From the NCBI RefSeq assembly GCF_036785885.1, contig NC_092310.1, positions 7,316,001-7,380,000 on the forward strand: a DNA stretch of 64,000 nucleotides, written 5' to 3'. The position numbers and the translations under genes are program-made. Origin of the DNA: Coffea arabica. Lineage: Eukaryota > Streptophyta > Magnoliopsida > Gentianales > Rubiaceae. Of the stretch, positions 38,223-48,391 are shown one piece after another. The notes beneath the pieces were generated by a model. It did not search any database and was not told the DNA's origin. It saw only the letters and a program-made list of their open reading frames with translations. The first letter of the stretch is position 1. The number at the start of each line of letters is the position of its first letter.

Positions 38223-38323
38223 TCTTTGGAAGCATTGTGCACAAGTCACACTCATCCATGATTGATAATCATTTCGCAGCTCTGAGTTAGGCTCCCAAGG
38301 TAACTAAAGAAACATTTATTTAG

Positions 38324-39040
38324 TTGTTTATGAAGATTGTATCACGATAAGATCGAAAATCGATGCGCTCAATCATTCTACAAAAAAAATAAAATAAAAT
38401 AAAAATAGATGCGCTCAAACGAAAAAGGTGCACCCAATGCTAAGCGTGTGCAACCGTCAAAATGAGAGCAAAGAAATATTTATGGATTAAATAAAAACAT
38501 TATAGATAAATAGGCTTTGAATAAAACTATATCTGGTTTTCTTTCATTTTTTATTTTTTCGGCCTTCTGAAATTACTGCAAATATCATCTATTAGTTCTT
38601 TGGTTTCCAAATTTGTGATTGTAGAACTCCCATAGTTCAATAACCTTAAATGATTTTCTGTTGGTAGTCATAAATTGGTTTTGGGGCGTTTTACAACTCA
38701 AGCAACTGAAAATACATATCTCATGTGTAGGATGCTATCAAGTTGAGTCAAACCCATATGTATAAGGTTCTCGAGTTCGAGTTCAAAAAAAAATTAGTTA
38801 AACTTGAATTTGAACTCGAGTTCAACAAATATCATATATTAGTGCTCAATCTTGATTAAAGAAAAATATGAGGAGCTCAATTAGCTTGTTTAAGCAAATT
38901 GAGCTCGGCAAAATAAAATTGTAATTTGTCCTAAAAAAACTATTATGTAGATAATTTTACATTTATATTAAAAACATGTACACAGACACACAGATTCACA
39001 CATATTTATTCAACAAGCTTGATGAAATTTTGAGTAGTAT
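38324..39040 (+). other. 3' flank of P450 pseudogene B
   Basis: Homologous to the sequence after the intact P450 (27920-28282, then 28714-28850 beyond the hAT insert). It then becomes unique AT-rich DNA rich in CTCGAG/GAGTTC patches. No gene seen. Confidence 0.6.
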
Positions 39041-39049
39041 TATGTGGAG

Positions 39050-40510
39050 ATCTTGATGTGTTAAGTTCATGAGTAAAGAATTGTATCTCACCTTGATTTC
39101 AACGAAAGAGAAAGAGTCCTTAATATGTTAGTAAGGGTTCAGAATCTAATAGTTTAAGTTTTTGGGTTAGCATTGGATTTCTGACTTATATTATTGGGTA
39201 TCTTTGGTGAGCTCTCACGAGTGTTTCTCCCTAATAAGTTGTATCAGAGTTTCTAGTTACGGAACTGGACTACTTATAGGCAAGTCGACTCTTCTCGGAT
39301 TTGGACCAGTGAAATTCTCATCTTGGTGGTGGATCAAAGTGCTAAGGAATTTGATTGATGTTAGACCAGATGCACTAGGAGTTTGGTAAGGATCTAGTTG
39401 GTGTTAGATCAAGGAGTTAAGGGTTGGTAGGGTCTAAGATCCGATTTGGATGTTGAAGAAGAGTCGGTCCATGAGTTGAGAAGAGGTGACCTTGAGTGTT
39501 AAGGTGCAAGGTCCACTAAGAGTTTGGTAGGGGATCCAGTTGTTGTTAGGCCAAGATGGTAAGGGTTGGTAGAGTTCGATATTCGATTTGGATGTTGAAG
39601 AAGTGTAGGTCCATGAATTGAGAAGAAGTGAACTTGAGTGTTAAGGTGAGTTTTTATTGAGTATTAAAGTGAACTCAGTAGAACTTCTAAACTTGGATTC
39701 AATATAAGTGCCAAGGGATTTGATTGGTGCTGGACCAAGTGCATCAAGAGTTTGGAAGGGAGTTCAGTTGGTATTAGACTAAGTAGGTAAGGGTTGGCAG
39801 GGGGTCCAAGATCCAGTTTGGATGTTAAAAAAGAGTGGGTCCAAGAGTTGAAAAGATGTGATTTTGAATGTTCAAATGAGTTTGCACTGAGTGTTAAACC
39901 AAGGAGCTAAGGATTGATTGGGGTTGGAGATCTAGTTTAGATGTTGAAGAAGAATGAGTCCACGAGTTGAAAAGAGGTGACCTTGAATGTTAACATGAGC
40001 TTATATTGTGTATTAAAGTGGAATCAAAATAGATCTTGTAAACATGGATTCAATGTGAGTATCAAGGAATTTGGTTGGTGTTGGACCAAGTTTAGGGGAG
40101 GTTCGAGATCCGTTGTAAAAGAGTAGATCCATGTGTTGAGAAGAGGTCACCTTGATTGTTAAGGTGAGTGTACATTGAGTACTAAAATGGGTCAAAGAAG
40201 AGTTTGTAAATTTGGGTCCAATGTAAGGAGCTACACATGAAGGGGAAAATTATTAGGTTCACGAGTAAAGAATTTTGTTTGACATTGGTTTGAAAGATGG
40301 AGAAAGAGTTCTTAATTTAAGTTCATGAGTAAAGAATTGTGTTTAATATTGGTTGAAAGATGGAAAAAAAGTCCTTAATATATAAGTAAGAGCCCAAAAT
40401 CTAGTAGATTAAACTTTTAGGTTAATCCCAAAATCTAGTAGATTAAACTTTTAGGTTAACGTTAGATTCCTAACTTGTATATTAGGTCTCTTTGATGAGG
40501 TCTCGATTTA
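39050..40510 (+). repeat. Degenerate tandem repeat array
   Basis: Units recur with a core of GATTTGGATGTTGAAGAAG, then GGTCCA-GAGTTGAGAAGAGGTGACCTTGA and TGTTAAGGTGAG (for example near 39445, 39590, 39820, 39935 and 40130). Spacing is uneven, roughly 110-270 bp. The array is bounded by related outer blocks with TCATGAGTAAAGAATTG (39067 and 40323) and TTAGGTTAACGTTAGATT-like sequence (39165 and 40445). A 34-bp local duplication occurs at 40395-40460. No coding function is apparent. Confidence 0.75.
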
Positions 40511-41328
40511 TGGATCAACTTGAAGTACTTGAATTCGACTTGACTTTTGAATTTCACTGAACACTTTTGAGTCTTTGACTGAGCTGCCTGATCTATTGCC
40601 TTTTTTTTTTTTTTTTAAATCCTAGCAAAAAGTCAAGATCTCTAATTTCTGGGCCCTCAATTTTAACCACTACACTAAACCAAGGCATCTTTGACCTTTT
40701 TTTTCTAATTATTTTCGTAACAAAGGAAGGGTAGAATTTAAGAAACGAGAAAGAAGCAAGTGACTAGAATTTAGAACCTCTAACTCTTGGGGCCTCAACC
40801 CACTGCCTACTTGTGAAAAATGAAAAATGTGATAGAGGCATGTAAATTATTCCCAATAAAGATATAAAAATTGGTCAAAAAAATATATAAAAATTTTAGA
40901 AAATATTATTTACACTTGTGTTGGTGTTAGCGGTACTCTTTTTTTTTCCTTCCATGTGTTTTTGCAAAGATTTGAAACAAAATGGACCGTCAATCGTCAT
41001 TAACAATAATTGGACAATTCGTCAATAAAATTAGCCAAATATTAATTCCTTTCATTGATGAATTGGACTGAAGTGTTCATTGAATTGTTACTTTGAAGCT
41101 GTATATTGTCTTCTACCTAGACGCAATGAGGTAAGACTACTTACTCCTTCCGCAAAAGATTTGCAGCAATCTTAAAAATGTCAAAAGAGACAAAGGTAAA
41201 AACAATAAATTTAAAAGAACAAAATTGCCCTGCGTATTGCACTTATCAGTTAAGTCTTCTTGTAACTTTTATAACCACATCATTTACTATTGATTGAGAC
41301 AGATATTAATCCATCCGGTCATACACAA
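40511..41328. other. Intergenic, no gene seen
   Basis: AT-rich sequence with poly-T runs (near 40600 and 40930), ending at the Helitron 5' junction. No domain or element boundary was recognised. Confidence 0.5.
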
Positions 41329-41821
41329 TCTATATCTATATGTATTCACGAAGGGGTTTTTAGCAGAAACCCTCTCAATGGCTTCTAAACTTCTCATTAT
41401 TTTTTCTAGATTTTGTATTTATTTTAATCATAAAAGTAGTGGATTATAACCCACCTTATCACCAATCAAATTTAAATTTGAAATATTCCCACTATCCTCC
41501 AATTTAAAAATTTCACTCCAATTAAAACTCCTCCAAACATAGCATCCTCCATCAATTTAAATAATTAATTAATATGTTATTCAATATTTATAGATATTTG
41601 ATATACACCTCTGATTTATCTGGACCTTCAAAGATGTACATGGAATATAAAGGTTAGATTATTTAGATTAATTGATATGACGATATCTGGAGTGTTTTAG
41701 CGTTCAAGGTGCATCAAAATGATTTTTATTAATGATCAGGTAATCATTCAAATCATATCTTATTTATTATGTTGAGTTTTAATATTTACTAACTTTTTAA
41801 AAAAATTATCAGAAATTTGAC

Positions 41822-43550
41822 ATGCAAGGAATAATAAGAGGGAGTAGTATGCTTAGTATTTTCGGACAACACCTCCGTGAAGGTAAGATATATTTGTTTC
41901 AGAATATACATGTAATCCCAGCAGATGCCAAGTACCGGATTGCACCACATCAGTTCCAGTTATCATTTGAGAATGATACAAAAATAGTGAAGATTTTAGA
42001 TAATTGTGCAACCATCCCCCGTTTCAAGTTTAATTTGGTCAAATTGAGACGTATAGAACAGTACATGGATAATGATATGCAATTGATAGGTACGTCCTCA
42101 CAATTAATATCATTTTTATTATATTTCTGCAAATCACTTGCTATTAATTAAAATTTTTTTATTTATTACAGATGTAATTGGTTTAGTTGTATCTGTTGGT
42201 CCATACTATCAGATATCTACTAATAACAAAATTGGTCGGGAGATACTATTGGTTGACAAAAGGTTAGTTAACAAATCTCGACATCTTTAAAACTTTTTAT
42301 TTTTAGAGAATTTAGATTTGCACTTATCAAAATTTTGTTAACACAGTTTGACAGTAGCTCGATTCATATTGTGGGATAAATTTGCTAATGATAATGGTGA
42401 ATAGTTATATCAATCTGCTACAAAAAATAATATTTTACTAGCATGTGGTATTTGCGTATGAAATTTCAGAGATAAATCAATTGCTTTTAGTTATATTCTA
42501 TATATTTTGAATAGCTTTTGAGCGAACATAATCATACTATGCAGGACCATCACTGTGCACAATTGGAGCTAGCAAATTGTATATTAATCACAATTTAAAT
42601 TTTGCTCGATACCTGCGCAGTTAGTGAGTTCCTTAGTAACACTATATCAAACTATTAATATTGTTTCGTACTCTTATTGACATGTATTTCAAAAAAATTG
42701 CAGGTTTGAAAATAATACATTTGCTTGCAAGTTAGTTACGTGGTTGAGATCAAGCAATTTCACAACACCACAAGCACTGTTGATAGCAAATTTAAAGAGA
42801 ATATGGATATCTGAATATACAATCATGCCTACGGTAAGTTTACTCAATTTTAATTAATTACTGAACGATTTTTTTAAATTTATAATCATAACCTATATCT
42901 TCTTTCATTCTTATTAGGTTAAATATTTTCGAATACTTGATTATATTCAGAGCATTAACATAGAAAATATGTTCAACGAGCTATGCAAAAATTGTGGACA
43001 ACTATGTGAAGATCATTTTTCAAAGACAGTGTGTATGCATTGTAATGACGTGGTTGATACTGTTATTAGGTAATTAATTTCATGTATATTTAACTTCAAT
43101 ATATTTTTCTGTATTGCATATAATATTTTATTTGTCAAACAGGTACAATGTTAACATATAACTTAGAGATTCCAGTGGTAACATACATATTAATCTACAA
43201 GACAGACATGCACGATTTGTATTTTGTTGTGATGCTTTTTATCTCAGAGAATTACAAAGGAAGGTAGAATTTCTTAATATATATTTATTTTTTATAGTAC
43301 TATTTATAAACTATGTAAAAAATATACTAATTTTGTACGTTCTTAATTATCAGGAAAATGGTGATAGGTTGTTCGGCCAATGAATTAATTCATGCAAAAA
43401 TCGTGTATTTTCATTTGTAGTACGAACTCCACAAAATTGAACAGAATTAATTAAATCACCAATTTTGGAATTTGTAATAAAAGTGGATTGGTGTGAAGAG
43501 TGTTCACACCTTCAAGCAAGATTATCAAATCGAATGCTTAGTATTTGTAA
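41822..43550 (+). pseudogene. Helitron-borne RPA70-like ssDNA-binding protein, decayed
   Basis: Exons can be followed with plausible GT-AG introns. The first (about 41822-42089) encodes an OB-fold segment with MLSIFGQHLREGKIYLF and PADAKYR. The second (about 42172-42262) has DVIGLVVSVGPYYQIS. The third (about 42347) gives LTVARFILWDKFANDNGE then stop. Later exons include RFENNTFACKLVTWL and a zinc-ribbon CKNCGQLC...VCMHC (about 42985-43045), as in the RPA large-subunit C-terminal domain. Stops after DNGE and NVNI and in the last exon show it is not functional. Intact relatives bind single-stranded DNA and are thought to help rolling-circle transposition. Confidence 0.8.
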
Positions 43551-43790
43551 GTATTTCATTTTAACAACATTCAATTACATTCATTTGTAGAAATATATCA
43601 TTCCCTTTTTTAATATAAATTTTTTTTTCAGGATCCATCTTCCGAAAAAAGACAGTTCTTGAATGATATACACATTCTATTATATTTCAAACTATTATTA
43701 AACAGATATTTACATTTTGATTTTGTTGGTACAATTTTTTCACCTTTATTTGTTCACCATTTTATTTTTATTATTTTCAATAATGTTAGC

Positions 43791-43819
43791 ACCGTGCGTA
43801 GCACGGGTGTTCACACTAG
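43791..43819 (+). other. Helitron 3' terminal hairpin and CTAG end
   Basis: A 6-bp GC stem (CCGTGC/GCACGG) with a GTA loop is followed by GTGTTCACA and CTAG. This is the termination signal of rolling-circle Helitrons. Confidence 0.88.
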
Positions 43820-43869
43820 TGTAAGAGTATTGAAGTGAATAATCAACACCAAAATTTCCCTCTTGCTTC

Positions 43870-44728
43870 TTGATCAAGGAGGTTCTCTTCAGCATTCTAC
43901 TTTTGAGCTTCGCCATGTTCTTGACTCTGAAGCATTCCCTGGAGCAAAAGAAGAACAAACAGCCTCCAAGTCCACCAGCCCTTCCAATTGTAGGTCATAT
44001 ACACCTCATGAGAAATACTGCTCCTCGCTTGGCATTCCATAAGCTCTCCATCAAATACGGCCCCTTGATTTCCCTTTATTTTGGGACCCGCCGCATCCTT
44101 GTCGTGTCATCTCCATCACTTGCAAAGGAATGCTTCACCAAGAATAACGATATTGCCTTTTGTAAACCGGCCTGATTCCATTTCCGCTCAGCACCTTGGC
44201 TATAACTACACTAGCCTTGCGTTTTCTCCATATGGAGATCACTGGCGTAATCTCTGCCGTCTAACGGCCATCCATATATTTTCTTTACTTACTCTCCAAC
44301 AATATTCATCAATCTGGAGAGATGAACTACGTTTTGTTGTCAAAAAACTGTTCTCAAGTAGCTCTGATGAGAAAACATGGAAAGTTGCAGACCTGAACTC
44401 TTTGTTCTTGGAATTGCTTTTCAATGTGGTAATGAAAATGGTTGCAGGAAAAAGATGGCCATCCGAACAATCAGGGGATATATTTACACCAAGATCGTTC
44501 TTGGAAATTTGTGTGCGTTCCAATTTTAAGGTGGATCAGTTTTGGATGGCCGGAGAAGAGTATGATTTACTTGCACAGGAAAAGAGACAGAGTTCCACAG
44601 GGTCTGATTGATAAAATGCGAAAAAAAGGAAGGTAAAGATGTTGCATGTTCAACCAAGAGAAAAGATATTATTCAAGCATTGATGTCTCTGCAAGAAGCT
44701 GATCCTGAATACTACACCGATGTATGAA
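43870..44728 (+). pseudogene. CYP81-like P450 exon-1 pseudogene
   Basis: Aligns with exon 1 of the intact P450: anchor helix LFSILLLSFAMFLTLKH, hinge PPSPPALPIVGH, KYGPLISLYFG and C-helix WRNLCR (the second Arg of the paralogue is Cys). Lesions: the start codon is TTG where the paralogue has ATG; an extra T near 44160 shifts the frame (DIAF then stop at CKPA); another shift lies near 44515 before the VPILRW-like block; and the exon end is deleted just before a GTAAGCC donor. No exon 2 follows. It begins 50 bp after the Helitron end. Confidence 0.88.
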
Positions 44729-45530
44729 TGTAAGCCCCTTTTCATTTCAAAAATTTCAATTAGAATTTCCCTCAGTTATGTTTTTTAAGCAAGATGATTC
44801 ACGGAGTGATAAACCTTGTGCCTTGTAACCACATCCAAGGTCATATATCACTTTCCAGCCTATACTGTCTGTCATTGCAGTTGCAGGTTCAACCGCAGAG
44901 AGCAATTTCTGGTTTCAATCAGTAGCTAATGTGGCCGGACATAGGCTGCTGATCCCAAATGTTCTTTTATTTCATTTGCTAAATTAGATTTGATAATCAA
45001 GCAAACATTTTGATGGGGCCGGTGATTAACTTTCACAGTTGCACCTAGTAAGGATCACATTCACTGTGTTGAAATTTGGGGGCATGACGTTAAAATCATT
45101 GAGTTTTACAAAATTTCATCTGCATTAACGGACAAATCCTCGTTGTTAGGTGTTGCTAATGGTCACTAGCTCAGCTTTGAACAACTATGTTTCCTATATA
45201 CCATTTTATAATTCATGATTTCTGTTTCTGCATGTCTCAAATTTTTTTTTGGTGGCTCAAAAGGGAAACAGAAAAATACTAATATCCTTGTTTTTACCCT
45301 TATAAAATTTTTAACAAAGAACATTAAAATCATGTTTCAACAATAAATACTCCAATAAACCACTTCAGACTTTAACACTCCAAATATAACTACAAAATCT
45401 TTTAGATACAAATTGAGGGACAATCAGGAAAAAAAGTAAATTGCAACTCGTCAAACATCAATTTCTTGAACTGTGAGCAAAATTAAGTATAACTAACGAA
45501 AAGGAAAGGAAAAATTATCCGTAACCTTGG
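44729..45530. other. Sequence after the P450 pseudogene, no gene seen
   Basis: It begins as the former intron (GTAAGCC, like the intact gene) and then diverges. No exon-2 motif (AGxHTS, KETLR, FGKGRR) appears. Otherwise AT-rich. Confidence 0.5.
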
Positions 45531-45537
45531 TCGCGTA

Positions 45538-45860
45538 AAAAGAGTCAAGACTTCAACTGCTGAGGTTCCAGATTGATATGACTTGATGAAAGATCTCAAA
45601 AACTAGGCAGATGAAAGCGTCCAGAAAAGAGCTTCTGAATTCTTAGTTCCAGATTGATGTGTGCTGATGAAAAGGGTAAAAAGAGTCAAGACTTCAACTG
45701 CTGAGGTTCCAGATTGATATGACTTGATGAAAGATCTCAAAAACTAGGCAGTTGAAAGCGTCCAGAAAAGAGCTTCTGAATTATTAGTTCCAGATTGATA
45801 TGTGCTGATGAAAGCTCTCAAAATCTGGGCAGTTGAATTGAAAGTGTCTAGAAAAGAGCT
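45538..45860 (+). repeat. Tandem duplication, 141-bp period
   Basis: The block starting AGAGTCAAGACTTCAACTGC at 45541 recurs at 45682 almost unchanged. A third partial unit (CCAGATTGATATGTGCTGATG, CTCAAAATCTGGGCAGTTGAA) follows. Within each unit a shorter CCAGATTGATRTG...TGATGAAA motif occurs twice, so the 141-bp unit itself grew from an older roughly 70-bp repeat. Confidence 0.88.
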
Positions 45861-46156
45861 TTGAAGCATAAGGAGTCGATTAATTTGGTGCACTAAAGAA
45901 TTTTTTTTTTAAGTGGTGACATGTATAAGCATCTATATTATAGTTTAACTGTTAAAATGGATAGATTTTTTTTTCTTTTTTTTTTACGCAAAAAATATCG
46001 TAAAGATCTTAATCATAGTTTTCACAAGAGGAGACCATCAAATACATCATAGGAATTAAAAACATGGATAGTTGAGAGAAATTTCCAAAATTATGATGAT
46101 TTTTAAAAAATTTCTGTAAAAGGGGCATTTTGAGTATGCAATTCCATCCAAAGAGT

Positions 46157-46208
46157 CTTCGCATTCAGCGAATGTGAGCCATGGAGCTCACATTTGCTGA
46201 ACGCGAAG
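46157..46208. repeat. Near-perfect 23-bp hairpin
   Basis: Left arm 46157-46179 (starts CTTCGCATTCAGCG) and right arm 46186-46208 (ends GCTGAACGCGAAG) pair at 21 of 23 positions around a 6-bp loop. It is followed by a 23-base A run (46239-46261). Related CGCATTC/GAATGCGAG words recur over the next 800 bp, so it belongs to a repeat family rather than being a lone structure. Confidence 0.85.
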
Positions 46209-46261
46209 TCACTCTGAATTTTTAGACCCACAAAGTCCAAAAAAAAAAAAAAAAAAAAAAA

Positions 46262-47080
46262 ACAGAAAACCAGAATGCGAGGTCTGGCACCTCGCAACAA
46301 ATTGAAAGCTTTGGTATTTGCTGAAATGAACTCGTGTTAAGAAGTAGAACCGCTAAAATTTTATTGGCATTGACCTCTCAGTTTGTTTTCTCCTCATTTG
46401 CTGTGTTTTATGTTCTTTGTGGGAATTCTTTGCTAACATTAGTAGTTCCTCTAGAGAACGTCCACTTTTGAAACCAGTTAGGAGATTCTAAAAATTGACC
46501 ATTACTACAATTGGTGCAAGCCATTTTGCTAAACGTGAGATCTAAATTTTTTTTTTTTATGTTAGAGCTATCATGATATGAAAAATATATGTTCTGTCAG
46601 AGAAAATAAATATTTTTTAAATATTTATTGTAACTGTGATCATTTTGCTCTTTTTGACGACTTTGCATATTGTCATTTACTAAATGCAAGCTCCTAAAAA
46701 AATTAAATTTAAATAATATTTGTTTTCTTCTAGCGAGCTTCTACAAAATTAAATTTAAAAAAGATTTGTTCTCTTAACGGTACTTAATGCGAGCTCCTAG
46801 CGAATTAAATTTAAAAAATATTTGTTTTGCAGATCTCTCATTTACTAAATGCAATCTTTAATAAAATCTTATTTTTTTTTTAAAAATAATTGCTTATGCA
46901 TTCATTGAGTGCAAGGAGTAAATATTTTGGATCTCGCATTCGATAAATACGAATTCATAGAAAATTCCTTTCAAAAATTGGGGTACCAAATAAATGCAAA
47001 TTCGATAAATGATTTAGGATGTATTTTGAGTAATTGGGGGTACCAAATGTGATTTTCAAAAGTTAACATTTCTGCAAAAA
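46262..47080. repeat. Diffuse repeats of a 'tttactaaatgcgagctcc' theme
   Basis: Variants of TTTACTAAATGCRAGCTCC and AATTAAATTTAAAAAATATTTGTT recur at about 46675, 46720, 46780, 46845 and 46930, and GGGGTACCAAAT occurs twice (46980 and 47038). It looks like an old expanded repeat. No coding frame. Confidence 0.6.
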
Positions 47081-47089
47081 TTCGCATAA

Positions 47090-47370
47090 GAAAACGCAGT
47101 TTGCAGCAATACGTGACTTCTAGTCGCGTATTACAGAAAGTGCATTTTCAATTCTGGAAGCTTAAGGCATAAAACGCGACTTGAATACGCAACTTGAAGG
47201 TGCGTATTCATGATGGCGCATTTTCAATTCTGCAAATACAACAGAATACGCAGCTTGAAAACGCGACTTTAAGTTGCGTATTCTTGAAGTCATGTTTTGA
47301 CTTCTACAAGGAACATGAAGAAAACGTGACTTAGCAATATGTGACTTGAATGCGTGTTTTGTGAAGTCGT
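47090..47370. repeat. CpG-bearing short repeats (acgcgactt / gcgtattc)
   Basis: Words such as AACGCGACTT, AATACGCAACTTGAA, GCGTATTC and GCATTTTCAATTCTG alternate in both orientations. They give CpG-containing local inverted repeats in otherwise CpG-poor DNA, immediately upstream of a pyrimidine-rich putative leader (47400-47480). Confidence 0.65.
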
Positions 47371-47399
47371 GTATTGTCTCACTTGTACAAAGCTTTAAA

Positions 47400-48391
47400 A
47401 CGCGAATTCTCTCTCAGTTTTCTTCTTCATCTCTTTCTTCCAGCCGCGTTTTCTCTCTACTCTTCACACACAATTCACCAATTCTATTTTTGCTCCATAT
47501 CTTGGTTAAAAATCATTAAGCCAACACCTTTTGAGCATTATATAGTCTTTCTAATATATTAAAATCCAATAAAAACACCTCAAAATCGGTTTTAAGGAGA
47601 TTGAAAGCTAGGGTTTCTAGTTTTAAATTTCTTCAATTGGAGGTCAATTGGAGGGCGTTTCATAGAGCTTTTTACACAGTCATCATCTCCAAATATCCTT
47701 CTGCATAATTGAGGTAAGTTTCTTCATCAAATTTACGTATTTTAGAAGTTGATATTTTTCAATTTCCTGAGCTTTTTGACATGTTTTAATTTCGAAAGTT
47801 TGATGATGTTTATAGATGTTTTTGGCCTCTATTATGCTTGTTGATGGTAATTAAGTATGTTTACAAATTCAAATGTAGAAAATTGATGATTAATAGTTCT
47901 TTAAATTTTTAAGTTGCTATATTTGGCTAAAATTGGAAAGTTGGTTTGGAATGTTGTTGAGCCATTGGTGATCAATGATTATGGTATAAAATGGTTAGTT
48001 GATGATGTTTTAACATGTGCATTGTGTAGAGAGAGTGATTTGATGAATTTTGTGAGTTATTAGAATACATCTTGCTTAATCATGTTTATAGCTAAATGTG
48101 TATTATTGTTGCTAAAATTTGGCTGCTATTATCTTGATTAGTGCTAATTTCACTGATTTTGATATATTTGTGGCCTATTTTGATAGATTGATGATTTTAG
48201 TAATTTTTGACATTTTGACTATGTCATTTCTCTTATGTCATAATAATGATTGTTTAACTATATGTTTTTGATTTCTTATGACATGGAGGGATGTATTTGT
48301 GGTCATTTGAATCAATTCATGTTATTTATTGTCAAAAATATGAAATATGTCTTAATACATGTGAATAATTGAATCCTTCTTATTAGGTACT
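47400..48391 (+). other. Putative leader and 5' intron of the transposon-protein ORF
   Basis: A CT-rich leader (47403-47475) is followed by a possible intron from GTAAGTTTC (47714) to TTATTAG (48386), ending 5 bp before the ATG at 48392. This is inferred from splice-like motifs only. The T-rich sequence between fits an intron. Confidence 0.4.

Larger units (their letters stand above)
33318..38286 (+). pseudogene. CYP81-like P450 exon-2 pseudogene, copy B, split by a transposon
   Basis: This is exon-2 sequence from ATTATGTTTACTGC to about 38286, interrupted between 33901 and 38222. It shares with copy A the lost splice acceptor (TG for AG), the TGA after LPYLC and the altered PERF segment. 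The I-helix is AGIHTS, with the same histidine as the intact gene. The heme loop is out of frame. The transposon sits about 20 codons before the ancestral stop, within TCTTTGGAAG. Exon 1 is absent. Confidence 0.9.
31407..38323 (+). repeat. Segmental duplication, copy B
   Basis: This is the partner of 1-4525. It lacks the TRIM-like insertion (the empty site near 33113 reads straight through ...TCAAACAAACTAAG) and has lost most of the SINE-like insert, keeping only its tail at 32394-32418. It alone carries the 4.3-kb inverted-arm element (33901-38222). The apparent breakpoint on its left is 31407, but because the window starts at the matching base the true left limit is unknown. Confidence 0.95.
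41329..43819 (+). mobile_element. Helitron, 2.5 kb, non-autonomous
   Basis: The 5' end is TCTATATCTATATG, preceded by A (41328). The 3' end is CTAG followed by T (43820), the classic A|T insertion without target duplication. A hairpin CCGTGC-GTA-GCACGG (43792-43806) lies 9 bp before CTAG. The body contains a multi-exon RPA-like relic, a gene often carried by plant autonomous Helitrons, but no Rep/helicase. It is therefore probably an internally deleted derivative relying on another copy. It ends 50 bp before the P450 exon-1 pseudogene. Confidence 0.85.

Noticed and set aside
43870..44175. P450 exon 1 read as a functional alternative-start gene
   Set aside because: The first codon is TTG where the paralogue has ATG, and frameshifts follow; no exon 2 exists downstream.
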